Origin: Bryobacterales bacterium
GTDB lineage: Bacteria; Acidobacteriota; Terriglobia; Bryobacterales; Bryobacteraceae
Reading direction: 5' to 3'
DNA: 5,973 nucleotides
Assembly (NCBI GenBank): GCA_003139735.1
Contig: PLGA01000139.1
Span: forward strand, 1 to 5,973
In this document: positions 1 through 5,973 of the stretch, piece after piece
How positions within the stretch are numbered: position 1 is the stretch's first letter
Layout: every line of letters starts with the position of its first letter
The notes under the pieces: model-generated
Told to the model about the DNA's origin: nothing
The model's input: only the letters and a program-made list of their open reading frames with translations
Databases searched by the model: none
Made by a program: the position numbers and the translations under genes

Positions 1-142
1 CTAGCCCACGGCGCGGTAGCGCGGAACTGGAGAACCCGGCGGCGATTATCAGCCCGAAGGGCGATAGATTCTAGCCCACGGCGTGAGCCGTGTGGAAGAG
101 CGTGTCAGAGAAACCCAGCCCCGGAACGGGGCGAAAGGCTGG
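1..142. repeat. Modular palindromic repeat patch downstream of the his operon
   Basis: This non-coding stretch beyond the hisA stop codon is built from two alternating modules. Module A is the exact 13-mer CTAGCCCACGGCG at 1-13 and again at 71-83. In the second copy it continues into a hairpin, CACGGC (77-82), loop GTGA, GCCGTG (87-92). Module B is a small GAA-loop hairpin followed by GAWAG: GCCC-GAA-GGGC at 52-62 then GATAG (63-67), and a longer version GCCCCG-GAA-CGGGGC at 118-132 then GAAAG (133-137). The order is A-B-A-B with a spacing of about 66-70 bp. I see no ORF, tRNA or rRNA signature here. Similar hairpin-rich motifs are scattered through intergenic DNA of some GC-rich environmental bacteria, to my recollection. 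The window edge cuts the patch, so its true extent is unknown. Confidence 0.6.
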
Positions 143-145
143 TTT
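111..145 (-). terminator. Possible 3'-end hairpin of the his operon
   Basis: Directly after the hisA stop codon, the transcript can form either a long imperfect stem or a compact one. The long stem pairs AAACCAGCC (from 145-137) with GGCTGGGTTT (120-111), with one bulged base. The compact stem is GCCCCG/CGGGGC at 118-132 with a 3-nt loop. The two share bases and are mutually exclusive. Only a short, interrupted T-rich stretch (GTTTCTCT) follows, so this is not a textbook intrinsic terminator. It may act only as a 3'-end stabiliser, or may simply be part of the repeat patch. No other terminator candidate lies after hisA in the window. Confidence 0.3.
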
Positions 146-861
146 CAATCCGTAGGGGCCGGACGCGCGCCCATCTCCGCCAGTTCCTCCAGCCTAAGCC
201 TGCCGGTGTAGATGGCCATTCCCAACGCCGCGTGGACGTTCATGGCCAGCAGCGCGCGAACTTCATCCACCGTCGTGATGCCGCCCGCGGCGGTCAGTTC
301 CAGCGAAGTCGCGGCGCGCAGCCGCCGGAACCAATCGAGGTCGGTGCCCTGCATCATCCCTTCCTTGTCCACATAGGTGCAAAGAAAGCCCGAGCAATAA
401 GGTTCGAGCGCGGGCAGGACTTCCTCGGCGCTGAAACCCGTGGACTCGCGCCAGCCCTTCACCACGATGCGGCCGCCTTTGGAATCGAGCGCGATGAGAA
501 TGCGCTCCCGTCCGATGGCCTCGCACAGAGAATTCAGGAATGGCTCGTCCGCCCCGCTGGGACCAAAAGCCGAGGTTCCCACGATCACCTTGCGCGCGCC
601 TTGCGCCGCCAGCGCCTCGGCCCGCGCCACCGTGCGCACGCCGCCGCCCACGCGCGCCGCGGCCTTCGAAGCCAGCATGCGGACCAGCCCGTCGTTGGAG
701 CCGCGCCCCATGGCGGCATCGAGATCGATCACCTGAATCTCCGGGAACGCGGCGAACTTGCGCAGCATCTCTTCCGGAGAATCGCCTTCCAGCGCCTTCT
801 CGCGGCCCTGCACCAACTGGACCACCTTGCCGTCCATCAGGTCGATGCACGGGATAATCAT
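145..861 (-). CDS. hisA: HisA, ProFAR isomerase (phosphoribosylformimino-AICAR-phosphate isomerase)
   Basis: This 238-residue cytosolic TIM-barrel enzyme performs the Amadori rearrangement of ProFAR to PRFAR, the substrate of HisF-HisH. The N-terminus [14 protein letters not shown] carries the catalytic aspartate D7. The second catalytic aspartate is D126 in [15 protein letters not shown], and the active-site threonine of the following loop is T162 (CTYVDKEG). Phosphate-binding glycine loops are VGGGVRT (71-77) and AAGGITT (191-197). Length matches the usual 235-250. The ATG at 861 is chosen because it overlaps the hisF stop by 4 nt (ATGA), has GAGG (870-867) five bases upstream, and gives the standard HisA N-terminus. 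A longer in-frame reading runs back into hisF and is rejected. It is the last gene of the operon. The alternative family, HisF, is excluded by the D126 context and by the neighbouring true hisF. Confidence 0.97.
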   Translation of the reverse strand: MIIPCIDLMDGKVVQLVQGREKALEGDSPEEMLRKFAAFPEIQVIDLDAAMGRGSNDGLVRMLASKAAARVGGGVRTVARAEALAAQGARKVIVGTSAFGPSGADEPFLNSLCEAIGRERILIALDSKGGRIVVKGWRESTGFSAEEVLPALEPYCSGFLCTYVDKEGMMQGTDLDWFRRLRAATSLELTAAGGITTVDEVRALLAMNVHAALGMAIYTGRLRLEELAEMGARPAPTD

Positions 862-1619
862 GCCAGCCTCATGGGGATGCCGCGCGCGGCCAGTTCCTCT
901 TTCAACTGGTTGACGGTGTAAGTTCCATAGTGGAAAATCGAGGCTGCCAGCGCAGCGTCCGCGCAGCCGTCGGTCAGCACGCGCACGAAGTGCTCGGGGC
1001 TGCCCGCGCCGCCGCTCGCGATCACCGGAATGTGCGTCGCCCGCGAGACCGCCCTTGTGAGCGCGCAATCGAAGCCGTCCTGCACGCCGTCGGTGTCCAT
1101 GGAAGTCAGCAGGATTTCGCCCGCGCCCAGTTCCTCGCCGCGCGCCGCCCAAGCCACCGCGTCCGTGCCCTCATCGTCGCGCCCGCCGCGCGTGAAAACG
1201 CGCCAGCCGCCGGGACCGTGCCGCCGCGCATCAATGGCCAGCACCACCGCCTGCGCGCCGAACTCGTTGCTCAATTCCGTGATCAGCTCCGGCCGCCGCA
1301 CCGCCGCCGTGTTCACCGAAACCTTATCGGCGCCCGACATCAGAATGCGCCGCGCGTCCGCGACCGAGCGGATGCCGCCGCCCACCGCCAGCGGGATGAA
1401 TACCTTCCGCGCGGTACGGGCAACCACGTCGGCCATGATTTCGCGCGCGTCGCTGGAGGCCGTGATATCGAGGAACACCAATTCGTCCGCGCCATCGTGG
1501 TTGTAGCGTTCGGCGAGTTCCACCGGGTCGCCCGCATCGCGCAGATTGACGAAATGGACGCCCTTGACCACGCGCCCGCCCGTCACGTCCAAACACGGAA
1601 TGATTCGTTTGGCCAGCAT
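858..1619 (-). CDS. hisF: HisF, imidazole glycerol phosphate synthase cyclase subunit
   Basis: This 253-residue TIM-barrel subunit takes ammonia from HisH and converts PRFAR to imidazole glycerol phosphate and AICAR. With the ATG at 1619 the protein begins [12 protein letters not shown]. The two catalytic aspartates then fall at D11 and D130 (VVLAIDARR), the numbering known for the Thermotoga maritima enzyme, and the channel-gate residues R5, E46 and K99 also match. A later conserved stretch is [10 protein letters not shown] (169-178). Phosphate-binding loops are VGGGIRS (79-85) and ASGGAGS (201-207). A GTG at 1643 would add eight residues encoded inside the inverted repeat and is rejected. 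The gene overlaps hisA by 4 nt but is separated from hisH by 115 bp holding that repeat. There is no clear Shine-Dalgarno: only CAAATATT lies between the hairpin base and the ATG. Confidence 0.97.
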   Translation of the reverse strand: MLAKRIIPCLDVTGGRVVKGVHFVNLRDAGDPVELAERYNHDGADELVFLDITASSDAREIMADVVARTARKVFIPLAVGGGIRSVADARRILMSGADKVSVNTAAVRRPELITELSNEFGAQAVVLAIDARRHGPGGWRVFTRGGRDDEGTDAVAWAARGEELGAGEILLTSMDTDGVQDGFDCALTRAVSRATHIPVIASGGAGSPEHFVRVLTDGCADAALAASIFHYGTYTVNQLKEELAARGIPMRLA

Positions 1620-1627
1620 AATATTTG

Positions 1628-1723
1628 GGCCACAGATGAACACGGATGAACACGGATAAGAAACACAATGCTTATGTTTCTTTGGTTCTTCTTATCCGTG
1701 TTCATCCGTGTTCATCTGTGGCC
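1628..1723. repeat. Perfect 35-bp inverted repeat between hisH and hisF
   Basis: The arms 1628-1662 and 1689-1723 are exact reverse complements over 35 bp, separated by a 26-nt AT-richer spacer (1663-1688). Each arm starts GGCCACA and contains the decamer GATGAACACG twice in tandem (1635-1654 in the left arm), then GATAAGAA. In the his transcript this folds into one very long hairpin whose base lies 8 nt before the hisF ATG and 11 nt after the hisH stop. No transposase or terminal target duplication is visible. I recall near-identical GGATGAACACGG-type sequences between genes in several GC-rich environmental phyla, so I read it as an interspersed palindromic element, not a gene-specific regulator. 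It lacks a T-run, so it is not an obvious terminator. Confidence 0.9.
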
Positions 1724-1734
1724 ATAACTCTTCT

Positions 1735-2328
1735 TCAAACCTCCAAAAACTTCCGCACGATCCGCAGCCCCACGGGCCCCGATTTTTCCGGATGAAACTG
1801 CACGCCGAACACGTTGCCCGCTTCCAAGGCCGCCGTGTACGGCACTTCGTAGGTGCAGGCCGCGGCCGTACGGCTGTTTTCCGGGACGTAATAGCTATGC
1901 GCGAAATACACGTAAAGAGGCGCCTTCGGATTGCCCAGCAGCTTCGATTCGCGCCGCAATTCCAGTTCGTTCCAGCCCATGTGGGGCACCCGCGCGCCCA
2001 TGGGAAACCGCTTCACCGGTCCTTCGAAGATCCCCAGTCCGCGGACTTCCGGCGCTTCCTCGCTGGTCTCAAACAACGCTTGCAAACCCAGGCAAATTCC
2101 CAGGAACGGTACGCCGGCGCCGATGCGGTCGATCAACGCCTGCCGCACGTCGAGCGCATCGAGCGCCCGCATCATCTGCCCGAAATGGCCCACGCCCGGC
2201 AGGATGATCTTGTCCGCCTTGCGCAGGCCCGCCGCATCCCGCGCCAGTTCGTACTCGCAGCCGAGTTCCGCCAGCGTATTCTGAACCGACCGCAGATTGC
2301 CGGCGCCGTAATCGAGGATCGCAATCAC
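1735..2328 (-). CDS. hisH: HisH, imidazole glycerol phosphate synthase glutamine amidotransferase subunit
   Basis: This 197-residue class I (triad) glutaminase releases ammonia from glutamine and passes it to HisF. The catalytic triad is Cys79 in the nucleophile elbow GICLGLQ, His179 and Glu181 in VQFHPEKS. The oxyanion-strand motif PGVG is at 44-47 and the N-terminus [14 protein letters not shown] is typical. Length fits the usual 195-210. The start is a GTG at 2328 that overlaps the hisB stop by 4 nt (GTGA), with AGGGA (2338-2334) five bases upstream. Longer in-frame readings only extend antisense of function into hisB and are rejected. It should form a complex with HisF, the next gene, but the two are separated by a large inverted repeat where all other junctions overlap. 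I see no missing key residue. Confidence 0.97.
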   Translation of the reverse strand: MIAILDYGAGNLRSVQNTLAELGCEYELARDAAGLRKADKIILPGVGHFGQMMRALDALDVRQALIDRIGAGVPFLGICLGLQALFETSEEAPEVRGLGIFEGPVKRFPMGARVPHMGWNELELRRESKLLGNPKAPLYVYFAHSYYVPENSRTAAACTYEVPYTAALEAGNVFGVQFHPEKSGPVGLRIVRKFLEV

Positions 2329-2915
2329 AGCAGTCCCTTGGTGGACGGCAGTTGGTCCTTCAAGCTCGGGTCCTTCGAACAGGCGAACTTCATGGCGCGC
2401 GCGAAGCACTTGAAAATCGCTTCGATCTTGTGGTGGCTCGAACGCCCGTAGAACACCTTCGCGTGCAGGTTGGCCCCCGCGTGGTTCACGAAGCCGCCGA
2501 AGAAGTCCTCCAGCAGCTCGGCTTGCAGGTCGCCCACCAGCCGCACCTTCACCAGATCTTTGTAGACCAGCGCCGGACGCCCGCCCAGGTCCAGCGCCAC
2601 CACGGCCATGGTTTCGTCCATCGGCAGGACAAAATAACCCGCGCGGTTGATCCCCTTGCGGTCCCCCAGCGCCTTCTTGAACAACTGGCCCAGCACGATG
2701 CCGACGTCTTCCACCGTGTGGTGCTGGTCCACGTCCAGATCGCCATCGGCCAGCAGTTTCAAGTCGAAGCCGCCGTGCCTGGCGAACAATTCCAGCATGT
2801 GGTCGAGGAAACGTATGCCGGTGGCGATTTCGTACGCGCCGCGCCCCTCGATGGTCAGCACGCCGGTAATCTTCGTCTCCCTGGTATCCCGCCGAATGGC
2901 CGCGCGCCGCATCAT
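2325..2915 (-). CDS. hisB: HisB, imidazoleglycerol-phosphate dehydratase (monofunctional)
   Basis: This 196-residue enzyme dehydrates imidazole glycerol phosphate to imidazole acetol phosphate. Known members assemble as manganese-dependent 24-mers in the cytosol. The metal-binding histidine motifs are present twice, as the family requires: [13 protein letters not shown] (36-48; H39, H47) with DQHHTVED (63-70; H65, H66, E69), and H145/H151 with SSHHKIEA (159-166; H161, H162, E165). The length is that of the dehydratase domain alone, without the N-terminal phosphatase of the enterobacterial bifunctional HisB. The ATG at 2915 overlaps the upstream phosphatase stop by 4 nt; a second ATG follows at once, so the start may be one codon later. 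A strong GGAGGA lies nine bases before the first ATG. The hisH start overlaps its stop. Confidence 0.97.
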   Translation of the reverse strand: MMRRAAIRRDTRETKITGVLTIEGRGAYEIATGIRFLDHMLELFARHGGFDLKLLADGDLDVDQHHTVEDVGIVLGQLFKKALGDRKGINRAGYFVLPMDETMAVVALDLGGRPALVYKDLVKVRLVGDLQAELLEDFFGGFVNHAGANLHAKVFYGRSSHHKIEAIFKCFARAMKFACSKDPSLKDQLPSTKGLL

Positions 2916-3585
2916 GCGAAAACGTCCTCCAAATAGTTGATATCGTCCACGATGGCGTACGCCTTCTCCTCCTGGAACAGAAATACCAGATCCAGATACG
3001 CCGGGTTTGAAGGCGCGGCGATGCCGATGAACGGAACCCCCGCCGCGCGCGCGCACCGCGCATCGTCCACGCTGTCGCCAATGTAGTAGGCCGGCCCGGC
3101 TCCGTCGCCGCCGAGAATCTTGAGCAGACCCTCCGGATGCGGTTTGCGCTTCTCCACGTCGTACATGCCCACCACCGGGTCGAACGCCAGGCCGCCCGCG
3201 AAACGGTTCAAGGTGATATCGGCCTCCTCGCGCGGACGGCCCGTGAAGACCGCCAGGCGGAAGCGCTCGCTCAGTTTCTCCAGCGCGCCGGGCCGCGCCA
3301 TCCACCGCTCCCGCAGGATCAACCCATCGCCCCCGTTCCCGAGGAAAACCCGCTGAAAGCACTCCCGCACGCCTTCGAACGGCGCATCCACCCCCGCCTC
3401 CCGGATGATGTGGTGGGTGAGTTCCCAATCGTCGTTGAAGCCGCCCTGGTTCTTGTAATCTTGAATCCGCGAGCGCGGTATCTCGACGCCGGTGAAGCGC
3501 GCCACCGTCCGCGCGATGGTCTCGCGGTACGATTCGGTGACGTCCACCAGGACTCCGTCCATGTCGAAAATCAGCAGCGGCTTCG

Positions 3586-3589
<4 letters not shown>
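2912..3589 (-). CDS. HAD-superfamily phosphatase, candidate histidinol-phosphate phosphatase
   Basis: This 225-residue protein has all four haloacid dehalogenase motifs: motif I DMDGV (D9 nucleophile, D11 acid/base), motif II T116 in VFTGRP, motif III K149 in KRKPHPEG, and motif IV GDSVDD (171-176). The roughly 80 residues between motifs I and II would form the helical C1 cap of subfamily IA, so substrates are probably small phosphorylated molecules. It overlaps hisC (ATGA) upstream and hisB (ATGA) downstream, so it is an integral operon member. HisC makes histidinol phosphate and HisD uses histidinol; the phosphatase step between them has no other candidate here. I therefore infer that role. 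It is not the HAD type of the E. coli HisB N-terminus. Phosphoglycolate-phosphatase-like annotation would be the generic alternative. The fold assignment is firm; the substrate is inference. Confidence 0.9.
2925..2930 (-). promoter_or_regulatory. Strong Shine-Dalgarno of hisB
   Basis: GGAGGA on the minus strand lies nine bases upstream of the hisB ATG at 2915, inside the end of the phosphatase gene. It is the best ribosome-binding site in the window and fixes the hisB start, ruling out the long in-frame reading that continues upstream through the phosphatase and hisC regions in another frame. It suggests hisB can initiate on its own as well as by coupling. Confidence 0.8.
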
Positions 3590-4652
<1,063 letters not shown>

Positions 4653-4656
<4 letters not shown>

Positions 4657-5948
4657 ACCTGTTCCCCGCGCTGGTGGGGCAGGCGCTTCCGTCTGCCAAC
4701 CGGCGCCCCATCCAGCCGTACTTCCACCGAACGCGCGTGGGCTTCCAATCCCTCGGCGCGCGCCAGCGTGGTAATCGCCGGAGCCAGGCGCTTCAAGGCT
4801 GCCTGGTTCAACTGCTGCACCGAGATCACCTTCACAAAATCGGCCGCCGATAATCCGCCGCGCTGCCGGGCGGCGCCGCCGGTGGGCAGTACATGGTTCG
4901 GTCCGGAGGCGTAATCGCCCGCCGCTTCCGGGCTGAACGGCCCAATGAAAACGCTGCCCGCGTTCTGGATTCGCCCGAGCAGGCTCTCATCGGGAATGCT
5001 CAGGTGCTCCGGCGCGAACCGGTTGGCGAGGTCTACGGCTTCATCGAGCGACTTCGTCACAACGATCGCCGAGTTTCTGGCAATCGCCTTCCCGGCCACC
5101 GCCGCGGTTGGCAAATGCTCCATCTGCCGTTCGACTTCGCGCGCCACCGCCGCCGCCAGCCGCTTCGAGGTGGTCAGCAGGACGGCCGAGGCGTCCACAT
5201 CGTGTTCGGCCTGCGCCAGCATGTCCGCCGCCAGGCGGCGCGGGTCGCCCTCCTGGGCAATAATCAAAATCTCCGTGGGCCCCGCCACAAAATCGATTCC
5301 CACTTCGCCCGCCAGCAGTTTCTTGGCCGCCGCTACGTAGATGTTCCCCGGCCCCACAATGCGGTCCGCCTTGGGCACGGTGCGCGTTCCGAATGCGAAC
5401 GCCGCGATGGCCTGCGCCCCGCCCATTTCGAAGACGTCGGCCACGCCCAGCAGGGCCGCCGTGCCGAACACTTCCGTTACCGGCCGCGGAGACGCCACTG
5501 AGATGCGGGGCACGCCGGCCACCTGCGCCGGAATCACGGTCATGAGCAGCGTGGAGGGTAGGGGATAGCGGCCCGCCGGTATATACGCGGCCACCGTATC
5601 GAGCGGCCGCACGATCTGGCCAAGTTCGAGACCGGGCGCGAACCTGCGCCGCCATTGACGCGGCATCTGCGCGCGGGCGTAAGCCCGAATGTTGCGCGCG
5701 GCGCTTGACACGGCCTTGCGAAAGGCCGGCGTGAGCCTGGCTCTGGCTTCCACCAGTTCGGCGGCGGGCACCCGCACCGAGCGCCGCGTCAGCCCGTCGA
5801 ACCGGCGCGCATATTCCATCAGCGCGCGATCGCCGCGGCGCTTCACATCCTCCAGGATGGGCCGCACCGTGGCCTCGGCTTCGCTCAGGCGCGCCGCCTT
5901 GCGCTCGAGCAGCCGGCCGATTTGTCGGGAAGTGAGAATGCGGATCAC
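4653..5948 (-). CDS. hisD: HisD, histidinol dehydrogenase
   Basis: This 431-residue zinc enzyme oxidises histidinol to histidine in two NAD-dependent steps, the end of the pathway. The zinc ligands expected from the E. coli enzyme are all present: Q246 and H249 in AQAEHD, D345 in GDYASGPNH, and H404 in LEAHARSVEVR. The catalytic pair is E314-H315 in FAPEHLS. Further conserved blocks are YIPAGRYPLPST (122-133), VGPGNIYVAAAKK (198-210) and DFVAGPTEI (219-227). The start is a GTG at 5948 that overlaps the hisG stop by 4 nt (GTGA); the next methionine is residue 44, too late for the fold. No strong ribosome-binding site is seen, so coupling to hisG translation is likely. A basic tail of about 20 residues follows the last conserved block, with no known role. 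Confidence 0.97.
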
Positions 5949-5973
5949 AGGACGATCTTGTTCAGCGGGTATT
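5945..5973 (-). CDS. hisG: HisG C-terminus (partial), ATP phosphoribosyltransferase
   Basis: The last eight codons before a TGA at 5947-5945 read YPLNKIVL, which resembles the end of HisG proteins (a hydrophobic strand followed by P-[LI]-[NE]-K). Position supports this, since hisG commonly precedes hisD and the stop overlaps the hisD GTG by 4 nt. The rest of the gene lies beyond the right edge, so I cannot tell whether it is the long form or the short form that needs HisZ. Confidence 0.75.

Noticed and set aside
145..861. HisA as a dual HisA/TrpF (PriA) enzyme
   Set aside because: PriA is known mainly from Actinobacteria, and nothing visible in the sequence or context (no trp genes) argues for dual function.
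1620..1643. Eight-residue longer HisF starting at GTG 1643
   Set aside because: The extra codons lie in the repeat arm, and the ATG at 1619 gives the exact family numbering of the catalytic residues D11 and D130.
232..1649. Long plus-strand open frames opposite hisA and hisF (232-921 and 930-1649)
   Set aside because: They are antisense shadows of GC-rich genes with clear catalytic motifs. Their translations are rich in Arg, Ala and His without recognisable domains, and I saw no matching ribosome-binding site.
1628..1723. CRISPR-like or insertion-sequence interpretation of the inverted repeat
   Set aside because: Only one pair of arms, no spacer series, no transposase gene and no visible target-site duplication.
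1628..1723. Intrinsic terminator between hisH and hisF
   Set aside because: The stem is far longer than usual and is followed by CAAATATTATG instead of a T-run on the his strand; partial termination cannot be excluded.
1708..2451. Plus-strand open frame opposite hisH and the hisB end, starting in the inverted repeat
   Set aside because: It starts within the repeat arm and crosses two well-supported genes on the other strand; no recognisable motif.
3041..3058. Alternating CG run inside the phosphatase gene
   Set aside because: It is explained by Arg/Ala codons in GC-rich coding sequence (CARAAGV region).

Overview
The window is almost entirely one histidine-biosynthesis operon, all on the minus strand, so it reads from right to left. 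In transcription order it holds the last codons of hisG (5973-5945), then hisD, hisC, a HAD-family phosphatase, hisB, hisH, hisF and hisA. Every CDS in the window except hisG is complete. The catalytic residues expected for each family are visible, and I saw no frameshift or internal stop.

The gene set covers most of the pathway: HisG (first step, only its tail seen), HisA isomerase, the HisH-HisF imidazole glycerol phosphate synthase, HisB dehydratase, HisC aminotransferase, and HisD, which performs the last two oxidations. hisI and hisE are not in the window. No known histidinol-phosphate phosphatase (HisN, PHP-type HisJ/HisK, or the HisB N-terminal domain) is seen either. The unnamed HAD phosphatase between hisC and hisB is the natural candidate for that step.

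The operon is very tightly packed. Six of its seven gene junctions are 4-nt stop/start overlaps (ATGA or GTGA), which suggests translational coupling throughout. The exception is hisH-hisF, where a 115-bp gap holds a perfect 35-bp inverted repeat built partly from a tandem decamer. It looks like an interspersed palindromic element that has landed between the two subunits of one enzyme complex. Its base lies 8 nt from the hisF start codon. A second repeat-rich patch lies beyond the 3' end of the operon (positions 1-142), with two alternating palindromic modules each present twice.

Organism: the DNA is GC-rich by eye, with long antisense open frames in the shadow of real genes. The gene order with an in-line HAD phosphatase, the HisC N-terminal style and the two types of interspersed repeat make me think of Acidobacteriota (Bryobacterales/Solibacter-like) or a related environmental phylum. 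This is an impression from memory, not a demonstrated assignment. No promoter is visible, because the operon start lies beyond the right edge.
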